DNA of 7,403 nucleotides, from assembly GCA_021162325.1 (NCBI GenBank), contig JAGGYV010000053.1, forward strand, positions 1 to 7,403, given 5' to 3'. This document shows, piece by piece, positions 7,275 through 7,403 of the stretch. The notes beneath the pieces were generated by a model. That model ran no database searches and had not been told where the DNA came from. It saw nothing but the letters and a program-made list of their open reading frames with translations. This DNA is from Desulfobacteraceae bacterium. GTDB taxonomy: Bacteria; Desulfobacterota; Desulfobacteria; Desulfobacterales; Desulfosalsimonadaceae. The position numbers were made by a program, and so were the translations under genes. Each line of letters opens with the position of its first letter. The first letter of the stretch is position 1.

Positions 7275-7354
7275 ACGCCCTTTCAGGGCTGAATTTATTT
7301 TCTATCTGTTCCCGGGGCGTTGCCCCGGGCTGATATGTCATGCCCCTTCAGGGC
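7275..7354 (+). repeat. three-hairpin repeat, right copy
   Basis: An 80-base copy with GCCCTTTCAGGGC (7277-7289), a 20-base spacer, CCCGGGGCGTTGCCCCGGG (7311-7329, eight-pair stem, loop GTT), the linker CTGATATGTCAT, and GCCCCTTCAGGGC (7342-7354). The first 16 bases (7275-7290) are the exact reverse complement of 7211-7226. The hairpins and the linker start are conserved against the left copy, while the spacer after the first hairpin is not. This argues that the hairpins themselves are the maintained part. No reading frame of note crosses the region. Confidence 0.75.
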
Positions 7355-7403
7355 TTTTCCTCTAACTCCCGGATAACCATTGAAAATTTAATCAATACAT
7401 TTC

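Noticed and set aside
7148..7354. CRISPR array
   Set aside because: The repeats are inverted palindromes of different types with irregular spacing, not direct repeats with uniform spacers.
7040..7378. GGTTATCC at 7040-7047 and its reverse complement GGATAACC at 7371-7378 as possible ends of a mobile element
   Set aside because: An 8-base match over a few hundred bases is expected by chance, and no target duplication or further similarity extends it.

Overview
The window holds three complete genes and one gene-free flank. An acyl-CoA synthetase (ADP/NDP-forming) lies on the + strand at 68-2173. Two tandem Hsp70-family ATPase genes lie on the - strand at 4963-6834 and 2190-4961. A 569-bp stretch at 6835-7403 contains no convincing gene but is full of palindromic repeats. 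The sequence looks bacterial: Shine-Dalgarno motifs, GTG and TTG starts, tight gene packing and moderate GC. The 122-bp palindrome next to the first hsp70 resembles, from memory, a dispersed intergenic repeat of Desulfobacterales-type deltaproteobacteria. The domain-fused ADP-forming synthetase and the DUF3731-type Hsp70 pair would fit that group. The taxonomic guess is an inference and is not proven by the sequence.

Layout. 1-67: AT-rich leader with a possible promoter and a Shine-Dalgarno that favours the ATG at 68 over the GTG at 62. 68-2173 (+): one-chain synthetase with CoA-binding, succinyl-CoA-ligase-like and ATP-grasp parts and both expected histidines. 2174-2189: a 16-bp gap between convergent genes, with no clear terminator. 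2190-4961 (-): 923-residue Hsp70 with a long helical C-terminal extension. 4963-6834 (-): 623-residue Hsp70 that lacks the extension. 6835-6854: ribosome binding site. 6855-6976: imperfect palindromic repeat almost touching that site. 6977-7147: AT-rich stretch with small inverted repeats and no confident promoter. 7148-7354: two copies of a three-hairpin repeat arranged head to head as one large inverted repeat. 7355-7403: nothing recognised.

The two hsp70 genes read towards the synthetase, separated from each other by one base (TAG-C-TTG), so they almost certainly form a translationally coupled operon and probably a functional pair. No DnaJ, GrpE or substrate gene is visible. The synthetase is convergent with them, and nothing links its function to the chaperones. 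The most unusual material is the upstream flank, especially the inverted three-hairpin repeat pair, in which a stem base pair differs between copies as A-T versus G-C so that pairing is kept.
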